From NCBI GenBank assembly GCA_039707465.1, contig CM077645.1, forward strand, positions 144,515,503-144,579,502: a DNA stretch of 64,000 nt. Direction: 5' to 3'. This DNA comes from Rhabdophis nuchalis. Lineage: Eukaryota; Chordata; Lepidosauria; Squamata; Natricidae. Positions 54,840 to 64,000 of this stretch are shown here, piece after piece. The notes under the pieces are model-generated. The model was not told the origin of the DNA, ran no database searches, and saw nothing but the letters and a program-made list of their open reading frames with translations. Each line of letters begins with the position of its first letter. The first letter of the stretch is position 1. The position numbers and the translations under genes are program-made.

Positions 54840-55805
54840 AAGCAGAGTTTTCTATAAATACAATTCTGTTTTAAGTGTAATACACTTATTAATAATCCAA
54901 ACTATGATAGGGTTCCAAATGTAACACACTAAATGTATTACTTGGCAGCTCCATCTTTATTTTTCCCCTGGTTTCTTAAAATCAGAGCTACAAACACCTC
55001 CACAATTAAAAAGGATATGTCACATTAAGTTTTTAGTCAAGATTTTTTGAAGTTAATTGAATTTCACCTAGCAAAAAAACGGTGGAAGGAACAATTCATT
55101 TTTTCAGCTGGTTTATTCTCAAATTCTTCTGAAACTGACTGGAAAGGATATAGCACTTGGCTTTCCATTAAGCAAAATCAATTCACAGTTTGGAGATCAC
55201 TCCAGGCCTAATCCACAATTCTTTGCAAATAAGAGGAACAGTTCATGTTGATTTAGTAGATGGTGACTGGGCTAATAAGAACAAATTCCTTACTAGGAAA
55301 ATCCATAGCTCATTGTTTTTATTACTTGTACAAGCTGCTGCTTCATGGTTTCTGGTTTTCATTTTCATTCAAACCAGTCTAAAATGTGAAAATAGCCTCT
55401 CCATTTTGCTGAGCCAGTAGTTGCAGCAATATCTCTCACAGTACTTTTGAGTGGAGGGGAGAACCTTTTCTGTGCCATATTTCTCCTTTGCCTAGGAATA
55501 GCTACAGAGCCTTTTTAATTAGTTATCCTCATGTTTAATTGAACATCCCTTCATTTTGCGAACAAGACAGGTGACTACATGCTGATTTATACTTCTTTTC
55601 ACTGAAACGTATGTCAGTTTTTCTTTGACAATGTAATTATCAAAGATTAAAAAGGAGCAAATTACATTTATTTGCATGTAAAATTATGATCCACTTTTCT
55701 TCCATCAGCTCAAGGCAGAGACTTCCCTCTCTAGCTTTCCCCCATAACAAACAATCTTTTGAGCTAGGTTGGGACAAGACTGATCAAAAGTCATCCAGTG
55801 AGTTT
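54840..55805. other. unique sequence, no gene seen
   Basis: No recognised feature. Confidence 0.4.
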
Positions 55806-55811
55806 TCATGA

Positions 55812-56030
55812 GCTGTGATGGCAGAGTGGTTAGAATGCAGTATTGCAGGCGAATTCATTGCTCACTGCCAGGAGTTCAATTCTGACCAGCTCAAGGTTGA
55901 CTCAGCCTTCTGTCCTTCCAAGGTGGGTAAAATGAGGACCTAGATTGTTAGGAGCAATAGGCTGACTCTGTAAATCACTTAGAGAGGGCTATAAAGCACT
56001 ATATAAGTCTAAGTGCTATTGCTACTGCTA
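55812..56030 (+). mobile_element. tRNA-derived SINE, 'GCAGTGGTTAGA' family
   Basis: Head 'ggcagagtggttagaatgca' (A box), 'gagttcaattctgacc' (B-box region), body 'gttgactcagccttctgtcc', and tail 'tataagtctaagtgctattg'. Most complete copy of the family here. Confidence 0.82.
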
Positions 56031-56315
56031 TGACTGAGAATGAACTTAAACCTGAATTCTCTTTTGTCCTAGTTTAAACATCATAATTCTAATAACAACA
56101 ATTAATGTATATAAAATAACTTTACTGGCATATTACATCGCAGTATTAGCAATCTTATTGTCTTCTCCTTAATTTCTCATTCTGGGAAAATTTTAAAGCT
56201 ATTTAATAGTAACTTCCTCAGGAATCCTGACAACCACAGTTCAACAGAGGTAAGAAACCTCACAAAGAAATGTCCCAACATCCCTCACCAAATCACAATT
56301 CCTACAATTCACTGC

Positions 56316-56620
56316 AGAAAACCATACAATACAATACAATACAATACAATAGCAGAGTTGGAAGGGACCTTGTAGGTCTTCTAGTCCAACCCCCTGCGTG
56401 GGCAGGAACCTTATACCGTTTCAGACAAATGGCTATCTAACATCTTCTTAAAGACTTCCAGGGTTGGGGCATTCACAACTTCTGGAGGCAAGCTGTTCCA
56501 GAGGTTAATTGTTCTAACTGTCAGGAAATTTCTCCTTAGTTCTAAGTTGCTTCTCTCCTTGATTGGTTTCCACCCATTGCTTCTTGTCCTGCCCCCGGGT
56601 GCCAAATCTAATTGGAATAA
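56316..56620 (-). mobile_element. CR1-clade LINE 3' end with (ATTGT)n tail
   Basis: On the minus strand 'RSNLELRRNFLTVRTINLWN' and 'SLPPEVVNAPTLEVFKKM' form the CR1 C-terminus. The 3' UTR includes the 'gttggactagaagacctaca' block and an ATTGT-type microsatellite at 56322-56350. 5'-truncated. Confidence 0.85.
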
Positions 56621-56948
56621 ACCTCCTCATGTTTTGTCTTGATGGATTCAGTACTAATAATCTAATCTCTGTAGTTCAAGGATTGGAGGCAGGTGACCAG
56701 ATACTTCAAATACTGATGACCCACATTGATCAATCAGAATGTTTCTCAAGTGGGTATTCAGTATTTAAAGCACTCTGGCCCTCTGCCTCCAGCTTTTAGT
56801 TCAACAATTTTTATTTATTTAACTGGACTATTCCTACACAATCTTTCAGTACAACTTTTTGTGTGGAGTATGTCTGTAATAATAAAAGATACAAGCAAGA
56901 GCATCCATAAAAGAACATAAGAGCCATTCAGATAAATAAAACTCTCTA

Positions 56949-57132
56949 GAGGAGTCCCTGAGCCCAGGTCCGTGGACTGGCACCAGGCCGCAGCATGCCA
57001 GAAACTGGGTTACACAAACAAGCAAAACCCCATGGGGTGCAGGCAGCACATGAAACCAAGCCCCTTCCGGTCCATGGGAAAAACTTTCTACACAGAACCG
57101 GTCTCTGGTGCCCAAAAGGTTGGAGGTCGCTG
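56949..57132. mobile_element. hAT-like MITE, 'CAGGGGTCCCC' family, diverged
   Basis: 'ggtccgtggactggcaccag' and the right part 'aaccggtctctggtgcccaa' with 'aaaggttggaggtcgctgc' match the intact copy at 26445. Confidence 0.65.
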
Positions 57133-57139
57133 CTTTGGA

Positions 57140-58330
57140 GTTCTGAAACCAAATTAATTACTATAACAAACAAGTCATTAAAATATGTTGCATAGGCTTC
57201 CCATCAAACTTTACTCCAAATGTGGCAATAAATCTCCACTCCCGAGAAATTCAAATCCACATTCAGTAACTAGTTGATAGCAGAAGCTTCACAGAGTTGG
57301 CATAGCTAAACATGCTATTGTCAACATGAAGGAATTATGGATGTGCAGAAGGTCTGTCTAGTGCAAAATGCAAAACTCAATCTCTATTTTTGGGATTTAA
57401 ATTCTATACCTTTCCTCCTGTCTTTACGAGTCATTGGAAATTTAGCTGTTCCCTATATAGCCTCAAGAATGTGGAATGCCTGCTTAAAATTCTCAAAATG
57501 GTTTCGACCTTAAAACTGTTGAGTCCCAATTCACCAGTTTCAGACTTTTATCATCATCCCATTTTTTTCTTCTTCTCCCACTTTGGACTTGAAAGTGTTG
57601 CCTGCATATCTCCTTTCCCAACCTCTAGTTATGGGCAATTTTTCTCCAGTATTTCTTTGTCAGTGGGAAGTTGTCTCTGCCCTTCAACATTCTCTATCCT
57701 TTCTTTATCTCACCTGGAGATCTTGAAAAGAGGAATTTCCCTATCTTCTTCGGCTATAATCAGAAGTTTCTCTTCTTTCTGGCCTTTCTATCTCTCTTTT
57801 CCCCTGACATGAGAAATCAGGGGGGAGGAGGGGGTTATTTCCATCTCTTCTAGTCTTCCTCAAGAGCGTGTGAAGGGCAAGCACCTCATCTGCTGCTTAT
57901 CATAATCAGTCTGTGTCCAGGTAACCATTCAAATGAATTGAATATTCCAGTCTGCTGCTCCTGCACTTGGAGACCAAAGTCAGACTCTTTCCCACAAAAG
58001 ACCAGGTAGTGGTAGGAGCAGACAAGACTAGATGCATTTTCAATATGCCTGGGAACTGCAAATGAAAAGCTACAGTACTGACCTATGCCAGTATGAGAAA
58101 TGACCCAATAAATTTGGTATCCAGCTTTGCAGATGCTCTATGTAGGGTAAAAATTGGTAGAAGGTCACTGGCAATGGTGGGCCTTTCTAGTCAGCAGAAT
58201 ACAGATTCGATTAAGTGGGGGAATGAATCTCTCCTCTGGCTCCAGATGTCTCAGAAGGAAGGCCAGCTTTTGGGATGGGGTTCTGAAAGTAAAAGGAATA
58301 TTCTGGTTTACCTTCACACTGTCATTTCCA
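57140..58330. other. unique sequence, no gene seen
   Basis: A T-rich 140-codon frame at 57390 has no recognised homology. Confidence 0.4.
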
Positions 58331-58334
58331 GAAT

Positions 58335-58650
58335 GGGACAACTTGGTGTGGCCAACTCATCACAGCTAACTCACCATAGCCGACATGCCATGGTGAATTC
58401 ACCCCCTGGCCAACTCACGCAGGACAACTCGCTGTGAGACCATTTAATTCAATTCAAGTATTCAAAATTATTTTAATTTCAGTCATTCCCATTTCATTTT
58501 GTCCCTCCTTTGACTTTTTTTTAGAGTTACACTAATTTCTTTGATATTAATGTAACACTTGTCCTGCAGTGAGTTGACCATGGTGAGTTGTCCTGTGGTG
58601 AGTTTCCCAGGGAAAGTTGCCCATGCTGAGTTGGTTGTGCTTGTCCTAGG
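58335..58650. mobile_element. inverted-repeat element with 'GTGAGTTGTCC' words, second copy
   Basis: The left arm carries 'gggacaacttggtgtggcca' and repeated 'actcacca/actcatca'; the right arm carries 'gtgagttgaccatggtgagt' and 'gtcctgtggtgagtttccca'. Its core is the reverse complement of that at 28840-28930. 'CTAGGACAA'-type ends are suggested. Confidence 0.6.
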
Positions 58651-58785
58651 CCCGTAAATTCCTCTGCAATTTAATTTGGTAAGAATGCATGCTTTCTATA
58701 TCTCATTTGGGGGGGGGGGGGCTCTGAGTCTGAGCCACTGGTGTCTAGGATAGATTCGTTTTCGAAATTGGAAGGCATGTGCTTG

Positions 58786-58801
58786 CAAAATACCCCTTTT
58801 T
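58786..58801 (+). repeat. left 16-bp target duplication, second ORF1-only copy
   Basis: CAAAATACCCCTTTTT, exact match to 59508-59523. Confidence 0.92.
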
Positions 58802-59507
58802 GGTTAAAAAGAGTTTTATTGGTTTTTACAAATTTTTTCAATCAGGAAAAGGGTATAAGGTATTAGTGAGACATTTTGAGGACATCTATGTCGGAGGTGT
58901 CGGCCCCCTCCGAGGCTTCATACAGAAAAAAAAAGGTGATACAATAAATTTTCCATTTCCCTACAAAGTGGAAAGAGATACATACATATATCATTTCATA
59001 ACTTCATGCAATCAATCATTTGTTTCTATAAACATCCAGGTAAGGGTTACACTATATTGAAAAAAGTCATTTGTGAGATCTGAGTCTTTTAGCAATTGTA
59101 TCCTCTTCTCCTTGACCACCACTGGGCGGGGCCGTGGCCCCTCCCGTTCCCCCATTTTCATCCTCCAGGATTGAGGAATGTTTTTTAAGAAAGGCTTCCG
59201 CCTCTGCAATTGTTTTAATTCTTACTCTCCCTCCCTCCCAGAACACTAACATTCCTTCAAGCATCGACCACTTGAACCACACCCCTTTTTTGTATAATCT
59301 TTTTGATAAGAAGGAATATTTCCTTCTTATTTCTCTAATCTTTTTCGGGATCTGTTTCAAAATGGCAATCTCAGTCTGTTGATATATCAAGGTACCATGT
59401 CTCTGTGCTCTCAGGATCCCATCCCTTGTCGACCTTCTTACAAATTTAATATGTATCTCTCTGGGTACTTCATTTATTCTGGCATATGCTGAATTAATTC
59501 TATAAAT
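58802..59507 (-). mobile_element. 5'-truncated copy of the ORF1-only L1-type family
   Basis: The minus strand starts inside ORF1 (at about residue 136), runs through the stop, and continues into a 3' UTR homologous to the first copy. Shared 3' UTR words include 'gaaatggaaaat', 'ctcggagg...ccgac', 'ctcaaaat' and 'aaaccaataaaact'. It ends with almost no poly(A) beyond the five A that start the duplication. Exact 16-base duplications prove independent insertion. Confidence 0.9.
59067..59507 (-). pseudogene. partial L1-type ORF1 (C-terminal half)
   Basis: About 147 codons remain open to the stop. Blocks such as 'RINSAYARINEVPREIHIKF', 'SFLSKRLYKKGVWFKW' and 'LVFWEGGRVRIKTIAEAEAF' align to the intact ORF1 at 50700 with roughly 70% identity by eye. 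Ends KRLRSHK. It lacks the coiled coil and start, so it is a fragment. Confidence 0.88.
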
Positions 59508-59523
59508 CAAAATACCCCTTTTT
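59508..59523 (+). repeat. right 16-bp target duplication, second ORF1-only copy
   Basis: Exact copy of 58786-58801. Confidence 0.92.
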
Positions 59524-59566
59524 CCACAGGTATGACACTGACTTGATTCTTCAGAAGGGAAGCACC

Positions 59567-62500
59567 TTAATAATAATAATAATAATAATAATTTAATTTT
59601 ATATCCCGCTCTCTCTCCCCAAGGGGACTCGAGGCGGGGCACAGGCAATTAAAAATACAAATAAGACCACAGACAAAATACAAAATTAAAAATGGATTAA
59701 ATTGATCCTGCGCTAAAACCCATAAACTAAACTAAAAATTACCCCTAAAACCCCTAACCTAAAAAGAGACTACCCAAGGCCGGCCAGGCGAAAAAAGTGT
59801 GTCTTTAATTTTAAGCGGAAGGAGCGGAGGTCCGTGGTTGTCCTGATATCGGGGGGAAGGTCGTTCCAGAGGGCTGAGCCCGCCACAGAGAAGGCCCTTC
59901 TCCTGGGCGTCGCCCGCTGACAAAGTCTAGTGGACGGCACCCGGAGAAGTCCCTCTCTGTGGGAGCGAATCGGCCGTGAGGATGTATGGGGCAGGATCCG
60001 ATCCCGCAGGTAGCTAGGTCCCGAGCCATGGAGCGCTTTGAAGATGGTAATTAACACCTTGAAGCGCACCCGGAAGACGACAGGTAGCCAGTGCAGCTCG
60101 CGCAAGAGCGGTGTTACGTGGGCAAACCTAGAGGTGCCCATAATTGCTCGCGCGGCTGCGTTCTGGACCAACTGAAGCCTCCGGGTACACCTCAAGGGGA
60201 GCCCCATGTAGAGAGAGTTGCAATAATCCAGTCGGGGTGTCACGAGAGCATGAGTGACTGTGCGAAGGGCGTCCCGATCCAATAGGGGGCGCAACTGGCG
60301 TACCAGGCGAACCTGGTAAAACGCCCTCCTGGCCACGGCTGTCACTTGATCTTCCATGGACAGCCGGGTATCCAGGAGGACACCCAAGTTGCGCGCCCCA
60401 TCCACAGGGGCAAGATGTTCGCCCCCTATGGCCAGCGATGGAGTCAGCTGGTTGAATCGGGCAGCCGGAAACCACAGCCACTCGGTCTTGGTCGGGTTGA
60501 GCCTGAGTCCGTTACTTCGCATCCAGATCCGCACGGCTTCCAGGCACTGGCACATCACCGCTACGGCATCGTTGGGGTGGTTTGGGGTAGATATATACAG
60601 CTGAGTATCATCAGCGTAGAGATGATACTCTACCCCAAAACCACGGATGATCTCGCCCAGCGGCTTCATGTATGTGTTGAACAGGAGAGGCGAGAGGACC
60701 GACCCCTGAGGCACCCCACATGTGAGGGGTCTCGGGGTCGACTTCTGCTCTCCTGTCAACACAAATTGCGATCGGCCAGAGAGGTAGGAGGAGAACCACC
60801 GCAAAACGGTGCCTCCCACCCCCAACCCCCCCAGCCGATGCAATAGGATACCATGGTCGATGGTATCGAAAGCCGCCGAGAGGTCTAACAGAACCAGGAT
60901 GGAGGAGCAACCCCCATCTCTGGCCCTCCAGAGATCATCCACCAATGCGACCAATGCCGCCTCGGTGCTATGCCCGGGTCGAAAGCCGGACTGGCGCGGG
61001 TCTAGATAATCAATTTCCTCCAGATGACGGGGAAACTGTTGTGCCACCACACTCTCGACAACCTTCGCCAGAAAGGGAAGGTTGGAGACTGGACGATAGT
61101 TGGTTAATAAAGCTGGATCCAAAGAGGGCTTCTTGAGGAGGGGCCTCACCATGGCCTCTTTTAGGGAGGCAGGCAAGGAACCCTCACTCAAGGATGCGTT
61201 GATAACCTCTTGGAGCCAGCCTCGTGTCACCTCCCAGGATGCCAGTACAAGCCAGGAGGGACACGGGTCCAATAAACATGTGGTGGCTCGCAGTCGCCCA
61301 CGTAACCTGTCCATATCCTCGGAAGTAACGGGATCAAACTCCTCCCAAACAAGATCCCCCTCGTGGCAATCCACTGGACCAGCAATGGGGGCTAACTCAT
61401 TCTGTATCTGAGCGATTTTCTCCTGCAGATAAGACACAAATTCCTCTGCTCTACCCTGTAAGGGGGCTTCCCGCACCCTCTGTTGAAGGAGGGTACGGGT
61501 CACCCTAAACAGGGCGGCAGGGCGGTTATCTGCGGATGCTATGAGAGTGGCGCAATGATGGCGTTTGGCCACTCTCAGCGCCACAATGTAAGTCCGTAAA
61601 TGGGCTCTTACCTGTGTCCGGTCAGATTCAGAGCGGGTAGACCTCCATCTTCTCTCTAGGCATCTCTTGTGGCGTTTCATCACCCTCAGCTCCTCAGTAA
61701 ACCAAGGAGCCAGGGTGGCTCGCCGCCGCAAGAGAGGCCGCAAGGGCGCGACCCGATCCAAGGCTCCCGTGGTCGCAGTATTCCATGCGGCCACGAGGTC
61801 CTCCATCGGGGCGCGGGTCAGGGGTACAGGAAGTGGCCCAAGCCCCGCTTGGAACCCATCTGTGTCCATCAGGCGCCTGGGGCGGAACCAGATTGGTAAC
61901 TCAGGTTCCACCTCCCCGCGGAGGGGAGTAGCGGTCGGAAAGTCAAGCCGGAGAAGTGAGTGGTCTGTCCATGACAAGGGTGTGATGACTATATCCCCTA
62001 TACCCAGATCACTCTTCCATTGGCCTGAGACAAAGATGAGATCCGGTGTGTGTCCACCCTCGTGCGTGGGGCCTTGAATTACTTGGGTCAGGTCCATGGC
62101 CGTCATGGAAGCCATGAACTCCCGAGCTACCCCGGATGATTCGCCCACCGATGGCAGGTTAAAGTCCCCCATGACTAAAAGTCTGGGGGTCTCAACTGCC
62201 ATCGTAGCGATCACCTCTAGGAGCTCGGGCAGGGCTGCTGCTACATAGCGGGGAGCCAGGTATACAACCAGCAAGCCCAACTGCCTCCCTAGGCCCCACT
62301 TCACGCAGAGGGACTCACAACCGGTGGTCTGTGGCACAACGGTCTCTCTCGGCTCAAGACATTCCTTAACAATGACCGCTACCCCACCACCCCTGCCTAG
62401 GGCCCGGGGCTGATGAAAAGCGCGGTAGCCTGGTGGGCACATTTCAACGAGGGGGAGTCCTCCCTCGTGGCCCAACCAGGTCTCCGCAATTCCAGCCAGG

Positions 62501-63040
62501 TCCGGCTCCCCCTCTGACACCAGGTCATTAATGAGGGGGGCTTTGTTGACAACGGACCTGGCGTTGCAAAACATCAGCCGCAGGCCCTGGCTCTGTACTC
62601 CCTGACCACCTAGCCTGCGGGGGTTGTGGCAACTGACCGTTTGTAACCAACGGCTATGTGCCTCCAACCGGGAGGATGGAACTTGTCTCCCCTCGGACCT
62701 GCCCCTCCCCACGACCCTCTGGATGGGGAAGCCCTCCACCGGAATGACTTGTGTTTCCCCCCTCTTAGCGGAACCATCCGCCTCCCTCCGTCGTCTGCTG
62801 GCTCGGCCCGTTCCCTTCTGGCTAGTCTCAACCTGTCTAAACCCTCCCCCCTCCCTGGTACCCCCTAAAATAAACAGCAATTTTTTAACTAAAAAACCCC
62901 TACACCTGCGCTTTCGCCACTTCTCCTGACTTATTAGTCCCTCATCAAAGTGTGCCCTTGATAACACAGCGGGCCATACCTGCGAGAGGGGGGACTCCCG
63001 CAGTAGGATTAGGTCTGCCCTTGAATATATTATGGGTCAC
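59567..63040 (-). mobile_element. near-complete L2-clade LINE
   Basis: On the minus strand a long EN-RT frame is followed by a roughly 200-base 3' UTR and a (TTA)n tail at 59592-59567. The 5' edge is not clear; sequence changes to AT-rich DNA near 63050. No target duplication could be tested because the 5' end is uncertain. The 3' end is almost the same as that of the fragment at 39239. Confidence 0.85.
59770..62967 (-). CDS. L2 endonuclease/reverse transcriptase polyprotein, intact frame
   Basis: 1065 codons without interruption. The apurinic-type endonuclease has N135 (in FCNARSV), E162 (AETW), D268/N270 (MGDFN) and D335-H336 (WTDHS). The reverse transcriptase has NYRPVSNLP at 623-631, SGFRPGHSTEAAL at 660-672, D695 in LVLLDLSAAF, GVPQGSVLSP at 751-760 and YADD at 784-787. 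The C-terminal 'HWLPVVFRVRFK' and 'ALWNDLPPDIRT' blocks place it in the L2 clade. It would nick DNA and reverse-transcribe its RNA. The first codon is GTG and there is no in-frame ATG before residue 132, so the natural start is unclear. The coding potential suggests recent activity. Confidence 0.9.
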   Translation of the reverse strand: MLSRAHFDEGLISQEKWRKRRCRGFLVKKLLFILGGTREGGGFRQVETSQKGTGRASRRRREADGSAKRGETQVIPVEGFPIQRVVGRGRSEGRQVPSSRLEAHSRWLQTVSCHNPRRLGGQGVQSQGLRLMFCNARSVVNKAPLINDLVSEGEPDLAGIAETWLGHEGGLPLVEMCPPGYRAFHQPRALGRGGGVAVIVKECLEPRETVVPQTTGCESLCVKWGLGRQLGLLVVYLAPRYVAAALPELLEVIATMAVETPRLLVMGDFNLPSVGESSGVAREFMASMTAMDLTQVIQGPTHEGGHTPDLIFVSGQWKSDLGIGDIVITPLSWTDHSLLRLDFPTATPLRGEVEPELPIWFRPRRLMDTDGFQAGLGPLPVPLTRAPMEDLVAAWNTATTGALDRVAPLRPLLRRRATLAPWFTEELRVMKRHKRCLERRWRSTRSESDRTQVRAHLRTYIVALRVAKRHHCATLIASADNRPAALFRVTRTLLQQRVREAPLQGRAEEFVSYLQEKIAQIQNELAPIAGPVDCHEGDLVWEEFDPVTSEDMDRLRGRLRATTCLLDPCPSWLVLASWEVTRGWLQEVINASLSEGSLPASLKEAMVRPLLKKPSLDPALLTNYRPVSNLPFLAKVVESVVAQQFPRHLEEIDYLDPRQSGFRPGHSTEAALVALVDDLWRARDGGCSSILVLLDLSAAFDTIDHGILLHRLGGLGVGGTVLRWFSSYLSGRSQFVLTGEQKSTPRPLTCGVPQGSVLSPLLFNTYMKPLGEIIRGFGVEYHLYADDTQLYISTPNHPNDAVAVMCQCLEAVRIWMRSNGLRLNPTKTEWLWFPAARFNQLTPSLAIGGEHLAPVDGARNLGVLLDTRLSMEDQVTAVARRAFYQVRLVRQLRPLLDRDALRTVTHALVTPRLDYCNSLYMGLPLRCTRRLQLVQNAAARAIMGTSRFAHVTPLLRELHWLPVVFRVRFKVLITIFKALHGSGPSYLRDRILPHTSSRPIRSHREGLLRVPSTRLCQRATPRRRAFSVAGSALWNDLPPDIRTTTDLRSFRLKLKTHFFRLAGLG

Positions 63041-63059
63041 ATCAACAGCAGGGAATCAA

Positions 63060-63260
63060 TTGGGTACAGAGATGCTTGGATGGTCAGAATAAATATTAAA
63101 TAAGATGTTAAAATATATATTCAATAAATATTAAATAGATGTTAAAATTAATTAATTCCAGTAAGTCAATAATACGGTATAGGGAAGTTAAAATCCTGGG
63201 TATGATGGTCCATAAATAATCGCATAAAGTGCACATGATCACATAAGTGCACTATCACAG
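63060..63260. other. AT-rich segment between L2 and the GC-rich end
   Basis: AT-rich, with imperfectly repeated AATATTAAATA words. No gene. Confidence 0.4.
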
Positions 63261-63264
63261 GCGT

Positions 63265-64000
63265 GGCCTTAGCAAGTCCAGTCCAGTCCCACTCTTCCAG
63301 AGCCTCAGGCCTCAGCCAAAGATGGTACATGGTTGGGCCCCTTACAGGATCTCCCGGCCCCCCTTGTGGGTCCTGGTTTAAGTTGGTTTAAACAGGGCAG
63401 AGTCAGTAGGGAACAGGGCCTCAGCCTGGATCTTCTTAGGCCTCGGCCCAGCTGTTATGCGGCCTCCCGGCTCCCGGCTGCTAGACCTCCGATTTTCCCA
63501 CTCACCGGTACACTAATGGAGTCGGCCAAATAAAGGAGTCCAGATTGGGTCATCTCGGCTACGGCCCTGCTGTTATCGGGCCTAGATCGTCCTCGCCAGT
63601 TGTCCCTCCCAGGCTGGCATCCCGGCCTTCCGCGTCCTGGCCCCCCATGGCCCTCCGCACTCGGCAGTCCCAGCTTGCCTTCTGTCCAGCCTGGCGTCCC
63701 GGCCTCTGGCAACCCGGCCTCTCACGTCCTTCGGCCTTCGACATTCGGCACGCCTCGGCAGACCTTCTGGCAAGCCTCCTGCCCAGCCTCCTGCCCGGTC
63801 TCCGCCTCTCCAGCGTCCAGCAAACCTTCTGCCCGGTCTCCAACACTCCGCTTTCTCCCCCGCTTTCTCCCCCCGGGGGGCTCTACAAGCCCGGCATCGG
63901 CCTGACGCCCAGCGTCTCCAGCTGACCGGCGCCTTCCGGTCAGCAAAACCCCCGTTCTTGGCCGTCAACTCACCCTGGGAGGCCGTCCATGGCCTCGATG
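63265..64000. other. GC-rich, CpG-rich sequence running off the window
   Basis: Strong rise in GC and CpG with degenerate repeats of 'ccggcct', 'cctcctgcc' and 'ttctgcc' types. Frames on both strands are compositional. It could be an L2 5' UTR, an LTR or a CpG island; an AATAAA (plus strand) lies near 63530. Confidence 0.35.

Noticed and set aside
57390..57812. 140-codon plus-strand frame
   Set aside because: Phe/Ser/Leu-rich translation of T- and C-rich DNA, with no motif or family resemblance.
63333..63968. Several 65-130-codon frames on both strands near the window end
   Set aside because: They are compositional; frames open in many phases at once and show no domain. They do not resemble an L2 ORF1 that I know.

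Overview
The window looks like intergenic DNA from a squamate reptile, most likely a snake. The evidence is the repeat content: Sauria-type tRNA-derived SINEs with the tail typical of BovB-mobilised SINEs, a BovB (RTE) LINE, L2- and CR1-clade LINEs, Penelope-like elements (PLEs), a DIRS-like element, and many short hAT-like and TA-flanked inverted-repeat transposons. I found no intact host protein-coding gene, no free-standing tRNA or rRNA gene, and no CRISPR array. The one host-derived gene sequence is a dead processed copy of VOPP1 near 48.4-49.2 kb.

Layout. 0.7-2.3 kb: a 5'-truncated L2 copy ending in an (ATT)n tail. 2.8-8.1 kb: TA-flanked MITEs, a Sauria SINE with flanking duplications, and a PLE remnant buried in (TATG)n/(TA)n microsatellite that carries a hammerhead-like motif. 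8.5-14.1 kb: a solo LTR inside an older hAT element, several hAT-type MITEs, and a CR1 3' end split by a MITE. 16.6-22.1 kb: SINEs, nested hAT/L2 insertions, and two PLE fragments lying head to head with two MITEs in the endonuclease region. 22-31 kb: mostly unique AT-rich DNA with scattered MITEs and a second PLE ribozyme-like remnant. 31.8-32.5 kb: the BovB C-terminus. 33-36.8 kb: no recognised feature apart from one tiny LINE tail. 36.8-47.7 kb: a possible DIRS gag-like remnant, SINEs, an L2 inside a SINE, an L2 copy of another subfamily, and GC-rich MITEs.

48-64 kb is the richest part. It holds the VOPP1 retropseudogene, split by a hAT MITE; a 2.0 kb L1-type retrotransposon with an open 282-codon ORF1, no ORF2, a poly(A) tail and a 16-bp target duplication; an R4/Dong-like LINE tail; an internally deleted DIRS-like element with inverted repeats; a CR1 end; a second, 5'-truncated copy of the ORF1-only element with its own 16-bp duplication; and an L2 with a continuous 1065-codon endonuclease/reverse transcriptase frame running toward the window end.

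The most notable system is the ORF1-only L1-type family. Two independent copies join ORF1 directly to the same 3' UTR, and both carry retrotransposition hallmarks. They therefore look like a non-autonomous lineage that keeps an RNA-binding ORF1 protein and borrows endonuclease/RT from a full L1. This parallels the mammalian HAL1 (half-L1) elements. I cannot tell from sequence alone whether this reptile family has already been catalogued.
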